This document shows positions 55,221-64,000 of a DNA stretch of 64,000 nucleotides, in pieces (the first letter of the stretch is position 1; each line of letters opens with the position of its first letter). The DNA comes from Streptomyces sp. NRRL B-24484 (lineage in GTDB: Bacteria; Actinomycetota; Actinomycetes; Streptomycetales; Streptomycetaceae). The notes beneath the pieces are model-generated. The model saw nothing but the letters and a program-made list of their open reading frames with translations, had not been told where the DNA came from and did no database searches. Position numbers and translations under genes: made by a program. Location: the NCBI RefSeq assembly GCF_000717715.1, contig NZ_JOAI01000015.1:62001-126000 (forward strand). The letters are read 5' to 3'.

Positions 55221-56534
55221 GTGACCTCCCCCGCCTCCCCCACGAGCGACCCCGCCGCCCCCTCCGGACCTCGTCCGTTCGCACCCCGCCGGTTCGCCTG
55301 GGCCGGACGGAACTTCCGCATCCAGACCGCCGCCACCGTGGTCAGCGGGCTCGGCAACGCCGCCGCGCCGGTCGCCACGGCGTTCGCCGTGCTGGAGGCG
55401 GGCGGCTCCACCACCGAGGTGGGCTGGGTGACGGCGGCGCGGCTCGTCCCGCTGGTGCTCTTCCTGCTGGTCGGCGGCGCGCTCGCGGACCGGCTGCCGC
55501 GGCACCACGTGATGGTCGCCGCCAACCTCTTCAACGCGCTCTCCCAGGCGGTGCTGGCGGCCCTGGTGCTGTCCGGCGCGCCGCCGGTCTGGGCGCTGGT
55601 GCTGCTCTCCGCCGCCGGCGGCGCCGGTCAGGCGTTCTACGCACCGGCCTCCGAGGGCATGATCATGGAGAGCGTGGCCGGCGAGCACGCGGGCAGGGCG
55701 TTCTCGGTCTACCGGATGGCGATGAACGGCGCGCAGATCGGCGGCGCGGCGCTCGGCGGTGCGCTGACCGCTGCGGTCGGGCCCGGCTGGGTGCTGCTGC
55801 TGGACGCGGTCGGCTTCGCCGTCGCCGGCGGCCTGCGGGTCTTCCTGAAGGTCGTCCCGGCCCCGCGCGACGCCGCCCACGACAGCGGGCTCGTCCACGA
55901 ACTCCGGCTCGGCTGGCGCGAGTTCGCCTCACGGCGGTGGCTCTGGGCGGTGGTGCTGCAGTTCTCCGTGGTGGTCGCCTGCGTCGGCGCGGTCGAGACG
56001 GTGTACGGGCCGGTGGTCGCCGAGCTCCGCTTCGGCGGCGCCCGGGCCTGGGGCTTCGCCATGGCCGCCTTCGGCGTCGGCATGGTCGCGGCCGGCGTGC
56101 TGATGACCCGCTGGCAGCCGCGCCGGATCCTGCTCACCGGCAACGGGGGCGTCTTCCTCTTCGCCCTGCCCGGCCTCGCGCTGGCGGCCCGCGCCGAGCT
56201 GCCCGTCCTGGTCGCGGCGATGTTCGTCTCCGGCGCCGGCGTCACCGTCTTCGGCGTCAACTGGATGGTCGCGCTCCAGCAGGAGATACCGTCCGAGATG
56301 TTCTCCCGGGTCAGTGCCTACGACCACCTCGGGTCGATCGCGCTCACCCCGCTCGGCACCGCGATGGCCGGCCCGGCCGCCGACGCGCTCGGCCTGGACG
56401 GCGCGCTGTGGACGTGCGCCCTGGTCACGTTCGCGCTCGCCGCCGCCGTCCTCGTCGTCCCCGAGGTCCGCCGGCTGAGCCGTCCGGTCCCCCCGCCCGC
56501 CCCGGCCGCCGCCCCCGAGCCGCTGGGGGTCTGA
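55221..56534 (+). CDS. MFS transporter (12 TM)
   Basis: A 437-residue major-facilitator protein of the MFS_3/enterobactin-exporter-like group: ATVVSGLGNAAAPVATAFAVLE, GGALADRLPRHHVM (motif A), FYAPASEGMI and NGAQIGGAALGGAL. The Pro/Ala-rich tail ends PEPLGV. Substrate unknown. I chose the GTG at 55221 because GATAGT lies 6 bases upstream, the usual leaderless spacing; an ATG at 55185 in the same frame is the alternative. Confidence 0.83.
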   Translation: MTSPASPTSDPAAPSGPRPFAPRRFAWAGRNFRIQTAATVVSGLGNAAAPVATAFAVLEAGGSTTEVGWVTAARLVPLVLFLLVGGALADRLPRHHVMVAANLFNALSQAVLAALVLSGAPPVWALVLLSAAGGAGQAFYAPASEGMIMESVAGEHAGRAFSVYRMAMNGAQIGGAALGGALTAAVGPGWVLLLDAVGFAVAGGLRVFLKVVPAPRDAAHDSGLVHELRLGWREFASRRWLWAVVLQFSVVVACVGAVETVYGPVVAELRFGGARAWGFAMAAFGVGMVAAGVLMTRWQPRRILLTGNGGVFLFALPGLALAARAELPVLVAAMFVSGAGVTVFGVNWMVALQQEIPSEMFSRVSAYDHLGSIALTPLGTAMAGPAADALGLDGALWTCALVTFALAAAVLVVPEVRRLSRPVPPPAPAAAPEPLGV

Positions 56535-56605
56535 GCCGCTCGGGGTCCGAGCAACCGGCGGTGCCGGTGGTGCGTCCGACACCGGTAGGGACCGAGGGGG
56601 AGCGC

Positions 56606-57121
56606 ATGCCGGAAGCACCGCTGCTGTACATCGACGTCGACGGGGTGCTCAACCCCGCCGACCCGTACCCGGCGGACGGCTTCCGACGGCACGAGCTGCT
56701 CGGGTACGAGGTGCTGCTCTCCGCCGAGCACGGCGCGTGGCTGCGGGAACTGTCCGGCACGTACGAGCTGTGCTGGGCCACCACCTGGCAGGACTCCGCC
56801 AACGAGCACCTCGCACCGCTGCTCGGGCTGCCGCAGCTGCCGGTGGTGGGGGTCAACCGCTACGTCCGGCAGCCAGGCGACCCGCGGACGAGGCTCGCCG
56901 AGCTGTTCTCCGGCTTCAAGTGGGCACCGATCCTCCGGCACGCGGCGGGCCGTCCGTTCGCCTGGATCGACGACGTGATCCCGCCCCGGCTCGTCCGGAA
57001 CTCGCTGCTGCGCCCGGACCGCCTGCTGATCCCCGTCGACCCCCACCAGGGCCTCGAACGCCACCACGTCGACCGCCTGCTCCGACGCCCGCCCCGCACC
57101 TTCCGGCGCCCGCGTCACTGA
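56606..57121 (+). CDS. HAD-superfamily protein
   Basis: A 171-residue small HAD-like protein. Motif I is YIDVDGVLNP with the nucleophile Asp near residue 10, motif II Thr is in CWATTWQDSAN, and WIDDVIPP near 115 supplies the acidic motif IV. This compact form without a cap is common in actinobacteria; activity is probably phosphatase. A GAGGGGGAG tract precedes the ATG. Its last 7 bases overlap the convergent NTF2-like gene. Confidence 0.85.
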   Translation: MPEAPLLYIDVDGVLNPADPYPADGFRRHELLGYEVLLSAEHGAWLRELSGTYELCWATTWQDSANEHLAPLLGLPQLPVVGVNRYVRQPGDPRTRLAELFSGFKWAPILRHAAGRPFAWIDDVIPPRLVRNSLLRPDRLLIPVDPHQGLERHHVDRLLRRPPRTFRRPRH

Positions 57122-57501
57122 TCGACGCCGGGCGGGACGCGGGTGGCCTGGTGGTAGTACATCCGCCAGCCGCCGTCCCGGCCCCTGCGCCAGATCGAGC
57201 TGTGCCGGCTGTGCCGCTCGCCGAGCACCGTCTCGAACGTCAGGTGCACCAGCCCCGGCGCGAGCCGCGCCCCCGTGATCCCCGAGGGCTCGTAGCGGGG
57301 GCCGTCCGCGGAGCTCCCCGGGTGGCCGGCCAGCTCCGCGAGCATCGTCGCGTACGTCCACCGCCGCCCCGACCCGCCGACCTCCACGAACTCCGGGTCG
57401 AGGAGCCGCCCCGCGAGCTCGGGCGAGGAGCACACCCTCGGATCCATGAGCTGCAGCTCCCCCGCGATCGCCTGTTCCACCTCGTCCGCCGCACTGTCCA
57501 T
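57115..57501 (-). CDS. NTF2-like/DUF4440 domain protein
   Basis: A 128-residue protein of the NTF2-like cone fold: AIAGELQLMDPRV, LAGRLLDPEFVEVGGSGRRW, then LVHLTFETV and RHSSIWRR-GGWRMYYHQATRV. These match DUF4440/SnoaL-like proteins. No catalytic residues can be assigned. GGAGG lies 8 bases before the ATG at 57501; a GTG six bases earlier is less likely. Confidence 0.8.
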   Translation of the reverse strand: MDSAADEVEQAIAGELQLMDPRVCSSPELAGRLLDPEFVEVGGSGRRWTYATMLAELAGHPGSSADGPRYEPSGITGARLAPGLVHLTFETVLGERHSRHSSIWRRGRDGGWRMYYHQATRVPPGVDQ

Positions 57502-57558
57502 GGACACATCCTCCGCACGGCCACCGCCCCCACCGCAACCCGGTTCCGGGGCCGGCCG

Positions 57559-58347
57559 TCAGGGCGTCGGCAGCCAGCTCACGTGGCCGGCCAGCAGGGC
57601 GTAGCCGACGAAGGCGACGGTGTCGATCATGGCGTGGGCGACCACCAGCGGCATCACCCGGCCCCAGCGGCGGTACAGCAGGCAGAAGACCACGCCCATG
57701 ACCATGTTGCCGACCAGCCCGCCGACGCCCTGGTACAGGTGGTACGACCCGCGCAGCACCGCGCTGGCGGCCACCGCCGCCGGCCAGGACCACCCCAGCT
57801 GGCCGAGCCGCCGCAGCAGGTAGCCGACCACGACGACCTCTTCGAGGATCGCGTTCTGCCAGGCCGAGCCGATCAGGACGGGGATGCGCCACCAGACGGC
57901 CGGCAGGCCGGAGGGGGCGACGGTGAGGTTGAAGCCGGCGGCCTGGGCCGCGAGGTAGAGGCCGAGGCCGGTGCCGCCGATCGCGGCGGCGACCAGCAGG
58001 CCGCGCCCGAGGTCCCGCGCCTTGTCCCGGAGGTCGAAGCCGAGCACCCGCAGCGAGGTGCCCTCCCGCACCAGCAGGTAGCCGACCAGCACGACGGGCA
58101 TCAGGCCGCGGGCGATGTAGTAGAGCTGCCAGGCGAGGTCGATCCACGGCCGGCCCGGCGCGCGGGAGCCGTTGAGGGTGGCGACCTGCTGGCCGAGCGC
58201 GATCGGCTGGGTCAGCGAGTCGGCGAAGCTGATCAGGGCGGCGACGCCGCTGGCCCCGAGGGAGAGGCCGAGCACGATGAGCAGCTCGACGCCGAGCAGG
58301 CGGCGGGCCGGGGTGCCGGTCTCCGGCTCGGTCGTAACGCTGGTCAC
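57559..58347 (-). CDS. CPBP-family intramembrane metalloprotease
   Basis: A 262-residue membrane protein of the CAAX protease/bacteriocin-processing family. Motif 1 is ILEEVVVVGYLLRRL with the EE metal/catalytic pair near 168, motif 2 is SYHLYQG with His near 200 and motif 3 is VVAHAMIDT with His near 237. About seven hydrophobic segments. In bacteria such proteins process prenylated or signal peptides or give bacteriocin immunity; the role here is unknown. GGGAGA precedes the GTG start. Confidence 0.9.
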   Translation of the reverse strand: MTSVTTEPETGTPARRLLGVELLIVLGLSLGASGVAALISFADSLTQPIALGQQVATLNGSRAPGRPWIDLAWQLYYIARGLMPVVLVGYLLVREGTSLRVLGFDLRDKARDLGRGLLVAAAIGGTGLGLYLAAQAAGFNLTVAPSGLPAVWWRIPVLIGSAWQNAILEEVVVVGYLLRRLGQLGWSWPAAVAASAVLRGSYHLYQGVGGLVGNMVMGVVFCLLYRRWGRVMPLVVAHAMIDTVAFVGYALLAGHVSWLPTP

Positions 58348-58505
58348 CTGGTCTCCCGCGCGGCGGCTCGCTCCCCGCCGCCGGCCGGCGTGCGGGCCCG
58401 GCGCCGCGGACGGCCTCCGGGCCGATCATCCTCGCACACGCGGATGAGGACGCCCCGCCGCGAGCGCCGGTGGCGGGCACCGGTCGCGCGGCGGGGCGCC
58501 GCCGG

Positions 58506-60008
58506 TCAGCCCACCGGCCAGGTGTGCACGGGTTCGCCGGTGCGCATGTACTCCACGTACCTGCGGGTCATCGCGGCGATGGCGGCGGTGCGGTCCATGC
58601 CGAAGTGCTCGCGCAGCCGGTGCACGGTGGCGGCCTGCCAGGAGGCGCCGTTGGTGCGGCGCAGGCAGCGCTGCTCGATGACGCCGAGGTAGCGGTCGCG
58701 GTCGGCGGGTTCGATGCCCCACTCGTCGAGGCCCTGGTGGGCGAGCGGGAGCAGCTCGTTGAGCACGAGCTCGGTGACGGGGGTCGGGGCGGTGCCGCCG
58801 CGGCCGGCCCGTCCGTGCCGGGGCCAGTGCAGGACGGCGTCGATGCCGTGCCGGGCCGCGGTGTGGAAGTTCTCGTCGGCGCGTTCGAAGGGCAGCCTCG
58901 TCCAGACCGGCCGGGACTGTTCGGCGAGGACGCGGACCAGCCCGTAGTAGAAGGCGGCGTTGGCGAGGACGTCGGTGACGGTGGGGCCGGCCGGCAGGCA
59001 GCGGTTCTCCACCCGGAGGTGGGCGATGCCGTCGGCGACGTCGTACACCGGGCGGTTCCAGCGGTAGATGGTGCCGTTGTGGAGCCGCATCTCCGCGAGT
59101 TTGGGGACGCCGCCGGAGGCGAGCACCTTGACCGGGTCCTCGTCGTCGCAGATCGGCAGCAGGGCCGGGAAGTAGCGGAGGTTCTCGGCGAACAGGTCCA
59201 GCGCGGAGTCGACCCAGCGCTCCCCGAACCAGGTGATGGGGCGCACGCCCTGTGCTTTGAGCTCCGCCGAACGGGTGTCACAGGCCTGTTGGAAGAGCAC
59301 CGGGCGGGTCTCGCGCCACAGTTCGCGCCCGAACAGGAACGGCGAGTTGGCGCCGAGCGCGACCTGGCAGGCGGAGACCGCCTGGGCCGCGTTCCACACG
59401 GGTGCGAACTTCTCCGGTGTGACCTGCAGGTGGAGTTGGAGCGAGGTGGCCGCGGCCTCCGCGACCATCGAGACCGACTCGACGGCGAGGTGCTCGACGC
59501 CCTCGATGTCCAGCGCGATGTCCTCGCCGCGGGCGGCCAGGATCTGGTCGCTGAGCAGGCTGTAGCGGTTGACGTGGGACATGGCGTCCAGACCGGTGTG
59601 GTCCAGGTCGAGGGTCGGCAGGATCCCGACCATGACGATCCGGGCGCCGGCCTCGGCGGCCTGCCGGTCCGCGTAGCGCAGGCAGGTGTCGACCTCCTCG
59701 CGGAGCTCCTCCAGGACGTGCCCGCCGAGCCGCCGCGGGGCGACGTTGACCTCGATGTTGAAGCGGCCCAGCTCGGTCTGGAAGTCGGCCGAGGCGATCG
59801 ACTCCAAGACCTGCGAGTTGCGCATGACCGGCATGCCCTGCTCGTCGGCCAGGTTGAGCTCGATCTCAAGGCCCATCATCGCTCTGGGGCGGTCGAAACG
59901 TCCCTCGCGCAGCATCCGCTCGAACACGTCCAGACAGGACTGGAGCTTGCGCCGGTACAGCTGCCGGTCGGACAGTTCAGCGCGAGTGGCCGCGACCTTC
60001 TCGCCCAT
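58506..60008 (-). CDS. GCS2-family glutamate-cysteine ligase
   Basis: A 500-residue carboxylate-amine ligase of the GCS2 (PF04107) group. MMGLEIELNL near 44 starts the ATP-grasp-unrelated GCS fold, NIEVNVAP near 84 and MRLHNGTIYRWNRP near 315 and LRVENRCLPAGPTV near 340 are active-site segments. Related enzymes make gamma-glutamylcysteine, in actinobacteria for ergothioneine (EgtA) or other thiols; no egt genes are near, so the exact product is unclear. GGAGGAGG lies 7 bases before the ATG. Confidence 0.85.
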   Translation of the reverse strand: MGEKVAATRAELSDRQLYRRKLQSCLDVFERMLREGRFDRPRAMMGLEIELNLADEQGMPVMRNSQVLESIASADFQTELGRFNIEVNVAPRRLGGHVLEELREEVDTCLRYADRQAAEAGARIVMVGILPTLDLDHTGLDAMSHVNRYSLLSDQILAARGEDIALDIEGVEHLAVESVSMVAEAAATSLQLHLQVTPEKFAPVWNAAQAVSACQVALGANSPFLFGRELWRETRPVLFQQACDTRSAELKAQGVRPITWFGERWVDSALDLFAENLRYFPALLPICDDEDPVKVLASGGVPKLAEMRLHNGTIYRWNRPVYDVADGIAHLRVENRCLPAGPTVTDVLANAAFYYGLVRVLAEQSRPVWTRLPFERADENFHTAARHGIDAVLHWPRHGRAGRGGTAPTPVTELVLNELLPLAHQGLDEWGIEPADRDRYLGVIEQRCLRRTNGASWQAATVHRLREHFGMDRTAAIAAMTRRYVEYMRTGEPVHTWPVG

Positions 60009-60346
60009 GAGCGTCCTCCTCCCCTAGGTCGACCGTGCATGCATCATGCCCATCCGGAAGATCGATAGCCCGAGGTCCCGAACGCGCTGGCGAGGCTCGA
60101 AACTGACGGTCCGTCACTTCTGGTCGGACTTGCCGCCCCACACCGAACGTGATAAGAAGGTCACCCTGCGCACCTGTTCGAGTAGAATTCGCACTGCGCT
60201 CCCGGCCGGTTTCCCGCCGCACGACAACCTCGTGCACGCGTGGTTCCGTGCCCGCACCGCGATCATGCCCAACCGGACACGGCCAGGTCCCGCCACGCCG
60301 GTATGCCGCACTCGCACGCCGATCTCGCACAGAGAGGCGACCCGCC
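60009..60346. other. Divergent intergenic region with inverted repeats
   Basis: A 338-base gap between the ligase and a hypothetical gene. It contains the palindrome TGCATGCA (60036-60043) near the ligase start and a TGACGG-T-CCGTCA repeat at 60104-60116. No gene or RNA is recognisable in the remainder. Confidence 0.5.
60104..60116. promoter_or_regulatory. TetR-type inverted repeat TGACGG-T-CCGTCA
   Basis: A perfect 6-bp inverted repeat with a one-base spacer, about 100 bases upstream of the ligase. An almost identical repeat occurs at 36613-36625, so one regulator may act on both. Confidence 0.5.
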
Positions 60347-60919
60347 ATGACTCTGCAGACCCCCCAGCCGCCGCCGAGCGCCCTGCGCGCCGTGCTGGCC
60401 GCCCTCGACGACGAGGGTGCGCTCAGCAAGCCCGCAGCCGCCGCCCTGCGCCATACCGCCGGTCCGCTGCTCCCCGCGCATCCGCTGGCCGTGTACGTGC
60501 TGGAGGGGCCCGCGCTGGGCACCGCGCGGCGCACCGGCTGGCGGTTCCTCATCAAGCAGGGCAGCGGCGGTGTCGTCGCGGCGGCGGAGGTGGCGGAGAC
60601 GGCCGCGGGGCACACCTTCTCGCACTTCGCCGCCGGCCCCTACCTCGACTCCACCGTCCGGGCGCTGCGCCAGGCCTGGCAGCTGGCGCAGGGCTCGCGG
60701 ACGATCCGGCTGCCCCGGCTGCTGACCATGCCGGGGCACTACGCCACGGCGCTGTGGCTGAACGGTTCTGCACCGGACGGCGGGGACGACCTGCTGATCC
60801 CGCTCTCCCCCGCGCCGCTCGGGGTGACGGCCCACCGGATCTACCGGGCGGGCGAGTTGCTGGCCGCGCTGGAGCGTCCGCCGCTCGGCGGCGCGGCGAT
60901 GCTGCTCAGCCAGGGCTGA
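60347..60919 (+). CDS. Hypothetical actinobacterial protein
   Basis: A 190-residue protein that I do not recognise by family. It has a Pro/Ala-rich start, an LAVYVLEGPALGTARRTGWRFLIKQG segment (in parts) suggesting a beta-rich domain, and TMPGHYATALWLNG plus DLLIPLSPAPLGV further on. No signal peptide or membrane segment. GAGAGG precedes the ATG by 8 bases. Codon use is normal for the window, and the gene looks conserved in streptomycetes, but no function can be given. Confidence 0.65.
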   Translation: MTLQTPQPPPSALRAVLAALDDEGALSKPAAAALRHTAGPLLPAHPLAVYVLEGPALGTARRTGWRFLIKQGSGGVVAAAEVAETAAGHTFSHFAAGPYLDSTVRALRQAWQLAQGSRTIRLPRLLTMPGHYATALWLNGSAPDGGDDLLIPLSPAPLGVTAHRIYRAGELLAALERPPLGGAAMLLSQG

Positions 60920-61304
60920 TCGCCGCCGGGCCGGGCCCGACGGTCCGGGCCCCCGCTGCGGCCGACCGGAGCGCGACCGCCGCAACCGCACCACCGCATC
61001 ACCCGGACGGGCCATCGGTCCTGACCTACCAGGGTCAGGAGACCGGTGGCCCGTCCGGCCGTTCCGGCGCCGGTCGGCCGCCTGAACGGGTGATCTCCGA
61101 CGACGGGTTGTGGCTCATGTCACAAAAAGGCTGCGGGAAGGACCCGGGATGCCGACACTGGGAACCAGCGGATGTGGGGGCTTGTCCTACCCACCGGAGC
61201 GCCGGTTCACACCTGGGCCGGCGAGGATGATCCGCCGGCAGGGCGGCGCGCCACGGGGGTGCCGTACGGCGGGGCAGGATCCGAGCGAAGCGAGGGTACG
61301 AGCT
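60920..61304. other. Intergenic region with CRP-like site
   Basis: A 385-base gap before the DUF5999 gene. A CRP-like palindrome lies at 61108-61125. The rest shows no gene or RNA that I recognise. Confidence 0.45.
61108..61125. promoter_or_regulatory. CRP/FNR-type site
   Basis: TTGTGG-CTCATG-TCACAA matches TGTGA-N6-TCACA at 9 of 10 half-site positions and ends in an A-rich run (CACAAAAA). It is about 180 bases upstream of the DUF5999 gene. Confidence 0.5.
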
Positions 61305-61496
61305 ATGTGCCAGCACCGTCCTGAGTGTCCTTCGGCCGAGTCGGCCGACCGCGAGGCCGCCGAACCGGTGGCCCGCCACCCCGAGCAGGGCTGGAGCCTG
61401 CTCTGCAACGGCGTCCTGCTCTTCGAGGACACCGGTGAACTGCTGCCCGACGGCAGGGTGATCGCCCCGCGGCGCCCGCTCGCCGTAGCGGCCTGA
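61305..61496 (+). CDS. DUF5999 family protein
   Basis: A 63-residue streptomycete protein. MCQHRPECPSAESADREAA opens it with two Cys, followed by a highly conserved HPEQGWSLLCNGVLLFEDTGELLPDG (in parts) core. Function unknown; Cys2, Cys8 and the Cys in SLLCNG could bind metal. GAGGG lies 8 bases before the ATG. A longer upstream frame has no ribosome site. Confidence 0.82.
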   Translation: MCQHRPECPSAESADREAAEPVARHPEQGWSLLCNGVLLFEDTGELLPDGRVIAPRRPLAVAA

Positions 61497-61602
61497 CCGG
61501 ACCGCACCACCCCGGACCACACCCACACCGGACCACCCCGGACCACCCCGGCGGCGTACGGCCGCCGCCCGCGCACGACCACCGCGGCCGGGCCGGAACG
61601 CC

Positions 61603-61640
61603 GCGAGGGCCCCGGAGGAAGCATCCTCCGGGGCCCTCGC
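61603..61640. terminator. Perfect 17-bp terminator hairpin
   Basis: GCGAGGGCCCCGGAGGA pairs perfectly with TCCTCCGGGGCCCTCGC around a 4-base loop AGCA, between the convergent DUF5999 and gcvP genes. Confidence 0.85.
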
Positions 61641-61654
61641 CGTCCGCTACGGGA

Positions 61655-64000
<2,346 letters not shown>

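Noticed and set aside
61497..61560. CCGGACCACMCC near-tandem repeats
   Set aside because: Copies are short and imperfect; most likely low-complexity intergenic sequence. Too weak to call CRISPR or an iteron.

Overview
The window is high-GC DNA whose GC-rich third codon positions, TAGNNT-type -10 boxes directly in front of leaderless starts, and lineage-restricted families (DUF5685, DUF6188, SCO5389-like, DUF5999, DUF2630) point to a Streptomycetaceae chromosome (Streptomyces or Kitasatospora). I see no rRNA, tRNA, CRISPR array, transposase, phage genes or secondary-metabolite cluster. The segment is chromosomal housekeeping and adaptive genes, about 78 CDS, truncated at both ends by a DUF488 gene (left) and gcvP (right).

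Region by region. 0-10 kb: a DUF488 fragment, a tandem-Nudix protein, DUF6188, a zinc alcohol dehydrogenase, a three-gene group (DUF5685 with a Cys/Asp tail, a CdiI-like immunity protein, a HEAT-repeat protein), a YdjM-like membrane hydrolase, a YfcE-type phosphoesterase, DoxX, a universal stress protein, a STAS anti-anti-sigma factor and an XRE-cupin regulator with a GNAT enzyme. 10-15 kb: a xylose-type sugar ABC operon (binding protein, ATPase, permease) divergent from an unusual GntR regulator that also carries an IS630-like HTH, with a dre-like operator between them. 15-19 kb: the efeOBU ferrous-iron uptake operon behind an iron-box half site. 19-23 kb: an alcohol/aldehyde dehydrogenase pair divergent from a TetR regulator.

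23-29 kb: nsrR and hmp, each with an NsrR-type site (nitric oxide defence), then an MFS exporter divergent from its probable MarR regulator over a strikingly repeated AT-rich operator, LysE, a UBP zinc finger and DUF2797. 30-38 kb: hydrolases, a degenerate ferritin-like protein, an SCO5389-like protein behind a Zur-like box, a PfkB sugar kinase, a DJ-1/PfpI protein, a tyrosine phosphatase and a PHP phosphoesterase. 38-49 kb: an AurF-like diiron oxygenase lying wholly antisense to the stop-less tail of a VIT1 transporter frame, an MFS exporter, purB, MarR, a HipA-like kinase/DUF3037 pair, a type II NADH dehydrogenase, a secreted GH47 mannosidase and a secreted SGNH hydrolase.

50-64 kb: a MocR (GntR-aminotransferase) regulator divergent from two overlapping FMN-fold genes, a 72-bp compound inverted repeat, a GlcP-like glucose permease, a dienelactone hydrolase, an MFS protein, a HAD protein, an NTF2-like protein, a CPBP protease, a GCS2-type glutamate-cysteine ligase, DUF5999 behind a CRP-like site, and gcvP.

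Regulators mostly sit beside the genes they probably control, with readable palindromes between them: XRE, GntR, TetR, NsrR, MarR and MocR. Convergent pairs are often separated by long perfect hairpins. All functional calls come from recognised motifs and family knowledge; no database search was run.
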